NCBI RefSeq assembly: GCF_001949145.1
Contig: NW_019091446.1
Location: 205,455-245,345, forward strand
Direction: 5' to 3'
Length of the DNA: 39,891 nt
From: Acanthaster planci
Taxonomy: Eukaryota; Echinodermata; Asteroidea; Valvatida; Acanthasteridae
The position numbers were made by a program, and so were the translations under genes. A model generated the notes under the pieces. The model searched no databases, was not told where the DNA came from, and was given only the letters and a program-made list of their open reading frames with translations. Positions 1 through 12,200 of this stretch are shown piece after piece. Every line of letters starts with the position of its first letter. Within the stretch, counting starts at the first letter, position 1.

Positions 1-501
1 GTTGTTAGTTTGAAACATTACACAATATGATACATGCAAATTTAAGAGGCTAATCAGCAGGTACATGTCAATGGTCACTGGAAATGGTTCATGTCTGCAA
101 TCAAAACCTCTTAAGACCACCACAAAACCAACTAAGATCATCACAACATCTCACAAGACCAACACAAGATGAGCATATGACCAATACAACCCCAACAAAG
201 GCTGACCCTCAGGCCTCCAGTCTGAATTCATGTCCCATGCCATTCAAATGGACTGCAATAAATTTCTTTCCTTTGTCACTGCTCACCTTGTTACTTGTGA
301 CTAGTCTTGTGAGTGGTCTGAAGCATATCACTGCAAATAGGGTACTACATAAATGTACATGTATTCTGTAATGGCCTTGTTATTCTTGTGCAAAGACCTA
401 CGTGTATCCATACATGTACGTACTTCACTTAATTATCCAAATGAAAACTCAACTCAACAAGTGTAGACCAACCAAAGAAAAGACTGTAAATGACCACATA
501 C
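1..501. other. non-coding left edge, intron of the 502-648 gene
   Basis: This stretch lies downstream (minus strand) of the donor at 500-501, so it should be intron 1 of the gene whose first exon is at 502-648. It holds a loose run of related short words (aagaccaac, aaaccaac) around 105-175, and no exon that I can recognise on either strand. The plus-strand open frame from 84 has low-complexity composition and no domain, so I do not call it. Confidence 0.5.
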
Positions 502-648
502 CCCTGTCTCAAAATCTGCAACTTGACTCAGGTTCTCCTCGTGAGTGTCACTAATGTCATCTTCTGAGGATGGTGGAGTACCAAGACGTGCCCGCTTGGC
601 AGTCGGCGCTCCGTCTTTGGGTACTTGCTTATTGCGACTTTTACTCAT
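502..648 (-). CDS. first coding exon of a nuclear protein; gene continues off the left edge (possibly SMC6-like)
   Basis: The start ATG is at 648-646, and 49 codons lead to a good GTATGT donor directly after 502, leaving phase 0. The peptide starts MSKSRNKQVPKDG and has a KRAR basic patch like a nuclear localisation signal. An acidic Ser/Glu/Asp-rich stretch (SSEDDISD) follows, and the exon ends in VADFETG. A short basic-then-acidic leader ending in a Gly before the first folded domain resembles the leader of SMC6, the SMC5/6 complex ATPase, where the ATPase head begins right after such a segment. That identity is inference only: no catalytic motif lies inside the window. The exon starts about 160 bp from the THAP-bearing element upstream of it. 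Confidence 0.55.
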
Positions 649-814
649 GGTGCATTGTCAGGTGTCATCAGCCAGCCTAATGATCCTCCCAAAAAGAGGC
701 CTGGTAGCCTGAACATCTGCTTACCGGTAGAAACATACAAAGGGAGACAACTTTGATTTAACAAGAAGTTTTACCACTTATAAAAATTCACTTGTCTAGT
801 AAAAACACCCTTAA

Positions 815-1521
815 AGGGCCCACAAAATGTGTTTTTTATTAGTTTGAATGGGAGATAATATGTTTAAAAATATTTTTAGTTAGTAAAAGTTATCGCCTTA
901 ATTATTGTGTATGAGAAAAAAATTCTAAAGAGTTTTTGCAAAACGGCCCCGCCCCAAGAGAAGCGCTTTATTAGCATAGAAAATCTGCATAATCGTGGCA
1001 CCCATTTGAGAACCCACTTCGGGCAGCGGTGCCGGAGCTAGCACTGTGTGCATGTATACCAGTGCAGTTAACCGTTATTTCGAGATCACCAAAAGTTTGC
1101 AACACTACTAGTCAAATTTGTGGAGCATGTCCTCAGGTGCATTACTGTAGGTTGTGGCAACACATGCAAAGATGGTACAAGTATCCACAATTTCCCGAAA
1201 GACGGGAAACATCAGAAAATTTGGACAGCAAAAGTCAGCTACGCTGACACCATGAAGGAATTTCTTTGCGCTACTCAGTGGTTCAGATGGAAATAATGCC
1301 AGACTATTTGTGGGTCCTGAAACCTACGTCATGAACTCCGACCATGCCGACGCCATTTGTCACAATTCACACATGAATTTGCGGGGTGCAATTTTGAAAA
1401 CCATAATTAAAGGAACCTTATCCATTTTTTTCATCATTTGTAATGTGACTGACATACGTGTAGCAAAGCACAATTTAAAACTGAAAACTGCAGTTAGTCC
1501 AGGGAGGTCCACATGGGCCCT
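815..1521. mobile_element. TTAA-flanked element (707 bp) carrying a THAP fragment
   Basis: TTAA occurs at 811-814 and again at 1522-1525. Immediately inside, the sequence starts AGGGCCCA and ends with its perfect reverse complement TGGGCCCT. A TTAA target duplication is the signature of piggyBac-type transposition, although the termini here are not the usual CCCT. The element encodes no full transposase. It carries a THAP-like fragment at about 1105-1290 on the plus strand. It lies just upstream of the start of the 502-648 gene (minus strand), so it may overlap that gene's promoter. Confidence 0.55.
1105..1294 (+). pseudogene. THAP-type zinc-finger fragment
   Basis: One plus-strand frame reads ...CITVGCGNTCKDG..., then HNFPKDGKHQKIW and TAKVSYADTMKEF, with a stop at 1292-1294. 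This matches the first half of a THAP domain: the paired Cys at the start (C-x4-C), the HxFPKD motif and the invariant Trp after K/R residues. The second zinc half (C-x2-H) is not recognisable before the stop, and no start codon with good context was found. I therefore read it as a fragment of a THAP gene or THAP-type transposase carried inside the TTAA-flanked element. THAP domains bind DNA in P-element-type transposases and in many transcription factors. Confidence 0.5.
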
Positions 1522-1958
1522 TTAAATCTACACGTTTAGCAGCTGTGACCACATCAAAACTGTACACAAGATATTGCGGTGCTCAAGAATCAGCCGCCGG
1601 CATGCTCATCCCAACATGGCTTGCTTTTGTGAATGGTCTGCTAGGCCGGTGCCCCATGACATCATCTCCAAAACATTGACATACAGTATATGAAGAAGAC
1701 AGCAACTTGGAGCTCAAGGACAAAAGCTTTTCTGATTTGAAGGGGAAATTTCTCTTTTCTTCCCATATGTGAGTAAAGCTTACCATCATTACTGAAATCT
1801 CTGATTCTCACTTAATCCTTAGCCAAGCTCACTTTGAGGACTGTTTTGGAGGTGAATTTGGAGGATTTTGATTTGGTGTAGCCTACAACAATTTTTGAAT
1901 GAAATGAATTAATGGGATGGAAGGGTGTCAGTCACTTCGTCTCATTTCTACTTCCCCC

Positions 1959-2006
1959 CATCGCCACTTTGCCCCATCGCCACTTTGCCCCATCGCCACT
2001 TTGCCC
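1959..2006. repeat. 16-bp tandem repeat, three perfect copies
   Basis: The unit catcgccactttgccc occurs at 1959-1974, 1975-1990 and 1991-2006 without a mismatch. A degenerate, inverted version (gggg-c-aaagtgg style words) recurs at about 2590-2705. The two blocks could be subterminal repeats of one roughly 0.8 kb element. Confidence 0.85.
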
Positions 2007-2589
2007 CACAAATTACCGTTCATTCTGTTCTTTGGTAACAGAGGCATAGGCCTAAATGCAACAAATGAAAACACTAAAATTTGAGTAACCAAATAACTGT
2101 CGGAGAATTTACTTGCAAAAGCCAAAACAATGCTTCCGATTTCCTGACTGACCCTAATTTTTAGGTGAGACCCTAAACTATTTATTGGCAACTTAGAGAA
2201 AACAAATTTAATAAATAAAAGAATGACAAATACAGAAATCGCAAGTTTTTTTTTGTCTTCAAAAATATCTCAGAACAATCTTTTTCTCATTATAATGCTT
2301 GTGTTTACATGTTTTCCCAGTTACATTTGAAATGCAACTTCTGTTAATTTCACGAGTTCTCTTTGTGCTTTGCTGTCGCTGTGGTAAATGTACATTTAAA
2401 AACATGTGTGCAAAGCACTGGTTCCCACCTCAGCGCATCAATGCAAAAGAATGCATGGAGTGTAGCAACCAGTAATGGCAGTCTATTCATCCCGCTGGGA
2501 TCTACATGTACATGACCTCACGCATTGAAAACTCCTTTCTGCACCATTTTTTGAAGAGGATTGTGCTTGTGTAAGTTCTAACACACTCA

Positions 2590-2705
2590 AGCAGGGACGG
2601 AGTGAAGTGGAAATGGGGGCGAAGTGGGGATGGGGCAAAATGGATAGGGGGACAATTGAGGTGGTTAGCCTGGGGGCAACATGGAAATGGGGCGAAGTGA
2701 ATTAA
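2590..2705. repeat. degenerate G-rich repeat, inverted relative of the 1959-2006 block
   Basis: Words such as gggcgaagtgg, gatggggcaaaatgg and atggggcgaagtg repeat here. They are close to the reverse complement of the 16-bp unit at 1959-2006, placing two inverted repeat blocks about 600 bp apart. I found no clear target duplication. Confidence 0.5.
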
Positions 2706-5700
2706 AGTGGATGATGGAAAGCCTGTCATGCCTGTGGAGGGCAGGCCCTACTTTAACTCTTCCAATGTCCCACAATGTCCAAATTTTTAAAATGGCGACT
2801 TTTGGAGTCCCAGTTACTCGGACTAACGCTAGCAAGCCAGGACCCCGGGTACAACTACGAGTTGACCCTTGACTCAGTTCCTTTTCCCCCTCCCCCATCA
2901 GCTCAACCAAAATAATCACAGTTCTCGACGTTTAGACAAGTCCAGAAAAGTCAAACCAACTAGGGCCTAGACCAAGCAAGGGACAAACACGACAAAAGGG
3001 TGCATATCATCATACGTTATCAGTAACATGCATCACAATTCACAAACCTCTCTTCCACAGCGCGCCACACCACCACTCTTTTCTTGTCGTGTTTTGCTAG
3101 CTACGTGTACATGTACCTAGTGTGCGCAGCTGACTAGTTCCATGCTCTGTGTATGGCGCCACCTGCTGCACGTTGTATTGAGCGCGCACTAACGAACGGC
3201 GGTGTGACGTGTCTGTGGACATGGGATAGGGTAGCTCCTATTCTACGGTGGCTGTAGAATAACGTCGAAGAAGCAGAAATATGCCGTCACTGTCTTGCAT
3301 TTCCCAGGCCTTTGTACATGTACTAGGAATTTTGTCTCAGTAGGGATGAATTCCTGAATTACAGGAATACTGAAAATTCATCAAAATCCAAAAAAGTCTC
3401 TTGAATTTTCATAAAAGAGAAGTCCGGCAGCTAGTTTTAGGCTGAGACAACCCGACCCCGAAAAAGCCTAGTTAAAAAATATTGACTACTTTGAGTGATG
3501 TCTTAAAATTTGTATCTCAAAGCGATCCGTGTAGCACTTTATTTTCCCGAGGCGAAGCAAAGAGAAATAGCATGTTCCATGAATCACCGATGTCTTATAC
3601 CCGTTGTTGTTTTTTTTTCTTTCTAATGGCTACAAAATATGTCTCATTTGCATTTTAGTTACATTTAGATAGAGGCGGTATCTATAAATTTGAGAGTTGG
3701 CGGATCATGAAATGTTTCAAAGCTCACAAACCCAGCAAACTTTTTAAAAAGTCGTTGGAAGCACAATTTTTTCAGCATGAGGAGGCGCTGTTAATTACCA
3801 TTTACTATGCGCACATGGACTTTCATTGAGGTTAATTAGTCCGCAGATGCGGCCGGGCCCGGGGGGCGCTGTTCATCGTGGTTGTAACATGACTGTGTCG
3901 ATAAGTTTGGGGTTGATGTTTGAGTCAAGGTGAAGCATCATATTTACAAGACAAGACACATATGACCAATATTTTGTTGTGCCCATTTTCAAGGGGCACT
4001 GAAAGAGCGCGTTTCAGGATTAAATGGAGGCACCAGGAGCACAGACCTCCGCAGGGGCGGGGGTTAATATGCCATTGCACATTGGCCTTACACTGGACGG
4101 TCGCGCTTAGAAATTTAGTAGACAAGGGCCATATTGTTACCAATCACATGGATGCGAGTGAGGTCTCTCGAACATCTGATCACAAACATAGTTATTGGGG
4201 CCCCTTGGTCCCATTAAATTGAGTTTCGTAGGATCCGTTTGTTTTTACCGATGCCATAACTTTCTTTAATCAGAATAGACCTAGTTCTCGGAAAAGAAAA
4301 ACATTGTCACGATTGGTTCGCTTCAGTAATGCATTCTTGTAATGTTACGCGTGGGTTATAATAAGTTTGAGTTGCCACAGGGACAGGTTTTTCACTGGGT
4401 TACGATAATTTTTTTTCTGGCGAGCGAGAAGGGCAGCAGTTTTCTGGAGGTGCGACACTTGCTTCTGGGATTCCAAAATGAGGGCACACTTATTTGCCAG
4501 CTTCGATTAATAATTGTTGTAAACCACTCCATTTTTAAATGCTTAAAGGCCTGTTTCCCTTAAACAAGCATCTTGGCTCGTTCTTTTTGATACCAGATTT
4601 ATTTTGTCTAAATAAAATGGTAATTTTCAGTTTTCCAGTTACAACTCACCAAAATTAATTTTACTACTGTCGTCCTATTCTGACTGTCATGAATGTGATT
4701 CTGAATGCTCAGCAGTCTGTGTTTTCAGAAAGAAATTGGTAGAAAGAGTGGGTGATGCCTAAAATTTAATTACGGGATAAATAACTTATCAAATGAGTGC
4801 GGTAAGCTGTTTTGTGTTCAGAATACCTTTTGTCATATGCACCAATAGTCCACTATTTGTAATAAATGATGGTGTTCCTTCCACTGCCATTTGTTTTTTT
4901 ACCATGGAGAAATATTCATCAAGTATGAATAGTTGATGGGCGTTCGCTAGAAATGCAAATAGTTCGTTTGAAAATGGGGATCCTGCTGTGGAGGGGGCAC
5001 ACACGTGCATTAGAATGGGCATATCTCCCACACAACTTTTCAACCGCACAATGCTATGCTTTATCCTACAAGTTGATACTATATCAAGGAACTAATGAGC
5101 CAATTTGTTGACCCATAATTTCATTGTAAACACCAACTGAACGTAAAGGGGGAATACCAACCTTTGATTACTTGGATCAGATTGACAGTGAACGTGTTCT
5201 AGAAGAAACTATCCAACTGGGACTTTATCAGAACAGGAATCCTAAATAATGACAAAATGTGTCCTCCCCTTGAAAACGCCAACGCCAATCCAGAAAACCC
5301 CTTCCACGTCTTTAAAAAAGACGGCCACCTTTTGCCAAGTCTGTGGACAACTTGTATTAATCAGATTAACACAGAATCGGCGGACTATAATTATTATCAA
5401 TCATTTCTGGTAATGACCCCACGGATTCCTTGGGATTCCTTCCGTATTTACCATGCTCCTCACCCTATGAACTCATCCTATGAACAGTAATTACGAATAT
5501 GGTGGTTCAGGGTGCATGGGTACACATTCTTCACTATCGCACAATACAGTTTGGGTTTGAGCAGAATGGTTAGGTTAGCTTAACAACAAAACAAAATGAC
5601 AATACAATCAAAGTTAATATCTTCGTCTAAACAAGGTAGAAAACCTTTGGCCTTACAGAGCCTTGATTGAAAAATCTACAATTAGACTGAGGCCCCCCAA

Positions 5701-6029
5701 CATTTGCGCCTTGAGACAGTCTTAAGGCCAAGGCGTAGTACCAAGTCACTGTAACATCGTTTATTGGTACTGTGCAATAAAGATTTAATTTTTAAAACTA
5801 ATTTTCGTGATTAAAAGTACACTATTCTAACTTTATTAGAACTACATGTAACTGGAAAATGAAGCTTTACGCAGCGTTCAAGAAACGATTAATAAATAAA
5901 TACTCAATCCCATACCGTTTATACAAAATCAAAGGGAAAAGTTATTAAAGAACCGCTGATCTTATTTAACAAAGCATCCGTCTTAACGTTGAAGCATCAC
6001 AGTTCGCTGCATCCAACCGAAATGCAACT

Positions 6030-6289
6030 TCAATCACGTTTGGTCACCTCAAGACGGAAGGGACTTGGCCAGCGCGACCCTCCATATTTAGGATCCTGAC
6101 CAAGTAAGCTTCCATTCCCGGGTTGGCCATCGAGTTTGCTCAACTGATATCCCTGCAGTAGGTGGGTGAAGGCAAGGAAGAGGATAGACTGGGCAAAGAC
6201 GTAGCCGAGACATTTGCGGATTCCCATCCCAAATGGGATGACTTTGTCTGGTGAGGCATGGACTGATCCATCGGAGTTTAGAAATCGCT
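6030..6289 (-). CDS. P450 last exon with haem-binding loop
   Basis: Starts after the ctccccag acceptor with RFLNSDGS and contains PFGMGIRKCLG, the F-x-x-G-x-R-x-C-x-G haem signature with all key residues present. It ends with SPFRLEVTKRD and a TGA at 6032-6030. Reading upstream of 6290 as coding would be wrong, because that part is intron. Confidence 0.92.
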
Positions 6290-9200
6290 CTGGGGAGCAA
6301 CGAAACACACGTAGAAAGGAACTAATAACAGGTCTTGCTTGAGTCATATTCGACAATTTGGAACATTAAGAAGAATGTAACAATAGATTTCTCACAAAAA
6401 TAGCCACTAGACCATTTTTGTCACTTTTTTTTATTAATACATGTATTTTTGGCCAATAATCGATTGCCTTTTGTTTAGAGCTCATTTTGTCAATGATATT
6501 GGTACAGATCTTACACTCAATAGCTGGCAATCTTTCAAACCTACTCCTTCTCCTGCACTATTTCTACAGTTTGTACTTTGTGACATATCAGATGAGGTTT
6601 AAATGCTTTTTACTTTGTGATTTTTTTACTGTCATAGTGTCTATAGGTTGTGTATGTCCCTGGCCCTAAGAGACAACTGACACTAACCCGGGTTGAATTC
6701 ATCAGAATGTGCGAAGTTTACATCACTGAAGTGGGTACTGTAGATGTTGTACAATATCGTTGTGCCCTCGGGGATATTATAACCACCTATAGGTACGAAA
6801 AAAATATTTTGCAGATATGAAGATCACAGCATTGAAACACCAACAACAGCCAATTCGAGCTACCATCAGTGTGACTTGTTAAAACTTTTGCTTCTTATAA
6901 CGTCTAAATTAAATTTGCCCGTTCTATTCACCGTTCATAAGTTTGGCTCCAAAAGAGTTGAACTGAATAGTATCCATCTACGAAAGTCCTGAAGTGCCGT
7001 CAAGTACATACTTTCAAAAAGTTAAGTATATCTTTTCAAAGTTCGTTTTTATGAAGTATGTTTTGCCCAAGTTCACTATTAGGAGAAATATTTTTCCCAA
7101 AATCCTTTGTTCGAGATATATTATCCAGTTCGCTCCTGTAAGATCCATGGGGGGGCCTAAAGAGAAATTTTGTTTCTATTTTTTGAAACAAATTGTTTTT
7201 GAGAGTTTTTTTTGCCAAGTTCGCTTTTTGGAGATTTACGAGTTAATTTTTTTTAAGTTTGTTTTTGTGAGAAATAAATCCAAACGCAACAATTAATATT
7301 TCCTGAAAATTAACTTGGAGAAAATGTATCTCATATTAACAACAAACTTCGTCAAAACTATATCTGGTAAAAACGATTTGTTACCAAAAATAGAAACAAT
7401 GGTCTGAATATAGATCTCATTTAAACGAACTGGAGAATGTATGTCTCGAACAAACGAACTTTGGAAAAAACATTTCTAGTGAAAACGAAGTCGGGAAAAA
7501 ATATCTCCTTAAACGGACTTCTATAAAAACTTTTTGAAAGCAGGCCTATATACATAATGGCAATACAGGACTTTCGTATCCATCAACATGAGGACAGTTA
7601 TTTGAAAGCCGTTCACTGGATGAAAATACTGGTATCTAAGTTGAATGTCAAGACCTCTACTTTGCAACAATTTCTGTCAAGACAGCCTTTTCAAACCTAC
7701 CGATTGTTACATCTTCATGAGCTGCCCTAGGCACACCCAGAGGAGCCACGGATCCAAACCGCAGCATTTCCATCACAGTAGCTGTATGTATGTAGCTGGT
7801 GTATGGCATAGCATCTCGATCATTCAAAGAGGGCTGACGATCCCTCCCAATGACATCATGGATCTCATTGACGATTCTATGTTGGACGTGCGGGTACTCA
7901 GCTAGGAGGGCTAGTCCCCAGTAAGTGTTCGTCAGGAGGCCAATGGAACCTGAACAAGGTGATCGACAAAAATTATGGTTGAAATAATAAAATAATAATA
8001 AATAAATAATAAATTGAAATACTGGCTGTGGGATATTCGGGAGCTAATCGCACCAAGTCGAATTTTTAAATTGTTGTTGAATTGATCTGCAATTTTCATT
8101 TTAGAAGAAATGAAGTACACAAGTCCTGCGTGTCTTGAATCTAAATCACTGTAAAACACAGTGTCCTTGTTCGATTCTCCTTTATCCTTACTGACTACTG
8201 GTTTTCAGCCTAATGAATACAAGCGGACATGTAAAGGACATTTTTGGTTCAAACTAGTATTGAAATAAGAATTGAGTTCCATTTGGGGGGGTTGTGAATG
8301 TGACTTACTAAAAGCAAAATTGAAATTTGCAGCAATTTAACCTAAAATGAGGACTTGTTGTGAGGCCATAGATGGGCCAAAGACGTGAAAGGAAGCGATA
8401 TATGGATCCATCGACGAAACATCCTGGAAAGAGTCGTCAGGGGTTGAGACACCGTGAAGTGTTGAAGATGCCCGCGTGTACTATAGAACTTCTGAGAGCC
8501 GAGTGAACCTCTCGTGCCTCCAGTGCCTACCCATTCGATCTTGTCGGAGGGATCGGTGTTAGTTGAAGAATGTGGTCGGATGGAGGAGTACCCGTAAGTC
8601 CGAAGAGAAGTCGACAGGGATGCAAGATCACCTCTGGGCCATATACAGATTAGTCAGAGCCTTACATGAGGTGGAATGGTAGGTGGTCACCAGCACGGTG
8701 CCCACTGGGCTGAGGGGGAGGGGGCAGTGCCAAACTGGACTGGTGTATAGGGAGAATGAGTGAGAGGCCAGAGATGAGTTGACGTTCTCACTTAGCGCCA
8801 TAGGAGTGACCGCAGTATGGTCTAGAGAGACAGGAGATTTTTTCTAGAGGAGTTACTCTGATAAGGGTGGAATAAAAGGCCGCTTAGCGGAGAATGTAAC
8901 AAGAGGTCCTGTCGAACTTGGACAGGGGTAAGCTCAAGGATGGATTTGATCTAGTCGAGGAGGCGGAAGACTTAGCTTGAAGGGCATATAAAGAAGGGAT
9001 CCGGAAGCGATTGAACCTTAAAACTGACTTCTGTAAGCATTAAGACTTTGAACTCATTTCTGATAATAAATCTGAGCAATGAATATACACTCATGGCTGG
9101 TATTTGAAATCAAAGGCGTGGATCCAGGGGTGGGGTAATAATCATCTCTAGGCCGAGACCAAAAAGGGTAAAAAATAGGGAAAATAATAAACAAGAACTA

Positions 9201-12200
9201 AAGCACGTGCAGCAGTACCACTGTAAACAATGTGTGTCATAATTTTTCATCATCGTTTCCGCTCGTCCGCAAAATGACATTAAAAATACCTGACAATATA
9301 AAAAATTAAAATTTCCTGGATCTGCCCTGAATTTTTGTGAATATTTCGAAGGGAGTTTGATTGTTGAATTTTCTAAGTGTGACCTGCATGTTTGGGTCCG
9401 AGAAGCCAGCACCAAAAATTTCGTATCTGCAGACTTGGATAATTAGAAGCTGAACGTTTTGAACACACCAGCGTCAACAATTTCTACTGAATTGTAAATT
9501 GCGCTGGTTTGTGAATTCGATTGAAATAAATGTACTGAAAAGTGATAAGTATACAATTATAGAGGATTGTAATGTGTGTGGCATACTTCCTCCGCTTCGA
9601 TTTCTCAAAGGCAGCCAACAAAAGCGACCATGTAACACCAGTAATGTTGACAAATTAAAAGATTGAATGTTAATTAGTCTATAGAAAGTGTCTAACAATT
9701 ATACATCCCTCGTTGTTGGGTCTTCGATTCTCAGAAAAAGAGCAGCAAATTGACTTACCCCTGAATGAAGAAGCCAGAACCTGCACGACATGCACATCAG
9801 TCAGAAAGTCGTAATTCTTGTCCTTTGCAGCTTTCTTTTGAGCTCGCAGTAAAGCACCACACAAATCAGTTATCTCTTCTGTGAAATATCGCATAATGTG
9901 TAGTGTAAGTTGGCATACAGGCTTTACTATTAAAGGTGGTATAATGCTCGTGGACAGAGGGTTCGCGCTTACATGCCTCTTGCATTGGAGGCACTTTGGT
10001 GCTGTGAATCGCCCACTGTGGATATGAGCACCGCGCTTGTATGGTTGCTACTGCACTGATGGCATCTCCTTATTATAACACCTCACCCACAGGTTCTTCT
10101 AAGTCCTGATGGAGCTGCTCATTGCTATTCGAAACCAGAACGTCACGCAGTAGTAAATGAAAGAATTTTTTTCGGATTCGCTCTGCTTGCACCGAAAGTT
10201 TATCCTTTAAACTTTACATATACTCGGCTACGATCATAAAATTTGACTGATGAATATTGATCTTTGATCAGAAACATTAATGTGTTTCTCATTATGCATA
10301 AAATTACGCATTAAGTTCTGGTCTAAATATGGCTCTTCGTGAGAGTATTTTTGAGGAGAATTCGGAATCCGCACTTTCAGAAACTAATGCTTTTTTTCAA
10401 GCAGACAAAATAGAACAAACTTCTCACCAGGGGCCAAAACACCAGGTAACCACGGATCCCATGGCCATCAACTAGCCAAGTGCAATTCCGTCCACCGACT
10501 CTTTCTTCCCTCTTGTAGATTCCAAAAACGGTTTCACGTATCTTGTAAACTGTTGGTGGGCCACACGGTCGAGATGTATGGTGTCATACACGTCGCTAAT
10601 AAAGGAACAATTAATCAAAAGTTTGTCCTAAAGGCTCCACTTCAGCCAAAGTCGTATAAATGTTAGTCAATCGTTATAATTGATTATGATTAGCTATTCA
10701 TTTTGATTTTAATCTTTATGCCAAAATTTCAGCATGATACGCTCTATATAACTTTGTATTATGAGTGCTGTCGGTAGATGTGTGTTGCCAGCGAATTCTA
10801 GCGGAATTTCGAACACGAGTGATGATATTCAGACATTTATACAACTTGAAGTGACGTAGTATATGGGCTTTACGTAGTAGCCATCTTGTAGGGCTATTCT
10901 TTTGTTCCAAAAGGAAACCTCCCTTGTGTATACCCTGTGGAAGCAAAAACTGATCTGCAAGATGGCAGCCATGCAAACCCTCTATCAATTGTTCTTCCTG
11001 GCTGCTCCTGTTACCAGTATTGCTTTTTCGATTGGTACTTTATTTTGTTTATCTGTTGGCTTGCATGACCCCCTCGTTTCTTTTCAAAACGTTTTGACCT
11101 CTGTTCGTTGGAAGAAACGACAAATTTCTTGGAAGTTCACCCTTCATTTTGTACCTGAAAGCGCTGAGTGCGAATTGTCGATGTAATACCCATGATGGAC
11201 TGTAGTATGTATAGGAAATATCTCGGTAGTTGTCAGAAAAGATATCGGCTAGAAAAAGAAGAGATTGCAAAATGGTTTAGGACCATAAAAATGCACCACA
11301 TCAGCATTCCCTTGTAGTTAATTTTAGGCATGTAGATACTGTTGTCCTGAACAAACAAGCACACTGATCATGATTACCGGCTGGTACAGACAAAATAAAA
11401 TATTTCACGATCGGTAGATTTTGTTCCTTTGAATCTGTTGTTAAGCCCTATCTTTCGTTTGTTAATCTTGACTAAACATTTCATTGCATCATTACTTTGC
11501 CTTTGCAGCTTTTATGGAAGATTGAAGACGGTGTTCTTTTCCCAATCCCTTAATTGTGTTAAAAGCCATTCACTTACTGGTGTAGTAATGAGGTCTGTTG
11601 GCGAGCGCCAAGGGCCGCACTGCCATACCTTCCTTGATGGTTTGGTAGCTGTTCAGAATCACATACCATTTAGCTCCAAACTTTAGGGAGAAGACGTCTC
11701 CGTATTCCTTGCTTAATTCTCCCATAGTTATCCAAAGTGGCTGGTCAGATTTGGGAATATCTGCAATTCAGAGCCACTGAATGATTAATGGTTGCGAAGG
11801 GGCCCCGAATATTTGCGTGTTTTCTTAAACTCAATCCTTTTCTTCAGTCCCCCTTTCATTTGGTCCACTTTACAACTGTGCATGGTCATGATTAGACGAT
11901 TGGAATCTTTAATTCTGCATAACAGGAAAAATGGGGTGATGTTGGGATATCATTATAAAAACCAACTTCCAAATTAAACGAATAAACTTTTCCACTATGG
12001 GCGGCCAAAAGGGTTAAAATTAATTTTACAAAAAGTGAAGTATTGTACGATGGAACCAAATTTATTTAAGAATTTTTCTAATGATTTGCGTTTAGCTTTG
12101 TTGTTGAAAATTTGAGTGAACTGTTGGCGACCTTTGGTTTCGACAATTTGTTTTCTTTTTTTATCAGTTATTTCGCATTTTGATTTAGGGGCATATTGTT

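Larger units (their letters stand above)
1526..6029. other. 4.5 kb intergenic region without a recognised gene
   Basis: No exon could be supported on either strand. Visible structure: three perfect 16-bp repeats at 1959-2006, with G-rich inverted relatives at 2590-2705; a CpG-richer patch near 3050-3260; and several TTTATT words at 5755-5840 that, read on the minus strand, are AATAAA signals suitably placed for the P450 transcript ending upstream. The open frames in this region have no domain, no splice support and ordinary AT-rich composition. Confidence 0.5.

Noticed and set aside
84-371. 95-codon plus-strand frame at the left edge
   Set aside because: It begins in degenerate short repeats, has no splice or domain support, and lies in what should be an intron of the minus-strand gene.
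9110-9415. 101-codon minus frame with a hydrophobic stretch
   Set aside because: It is in the P450 intron, ends in a ggcgtggatccagggg-type repeat word, and has no homology to the P450 or compatible splice sites.
10320-10560. Long alternative minus frame (VYKIRETVFGIYKREERVGG...) over P450 exon 4
   Set aside because: It is open but matches no family I know, while the frame with the TAG matches P450 on both sides and fits the splice phases.
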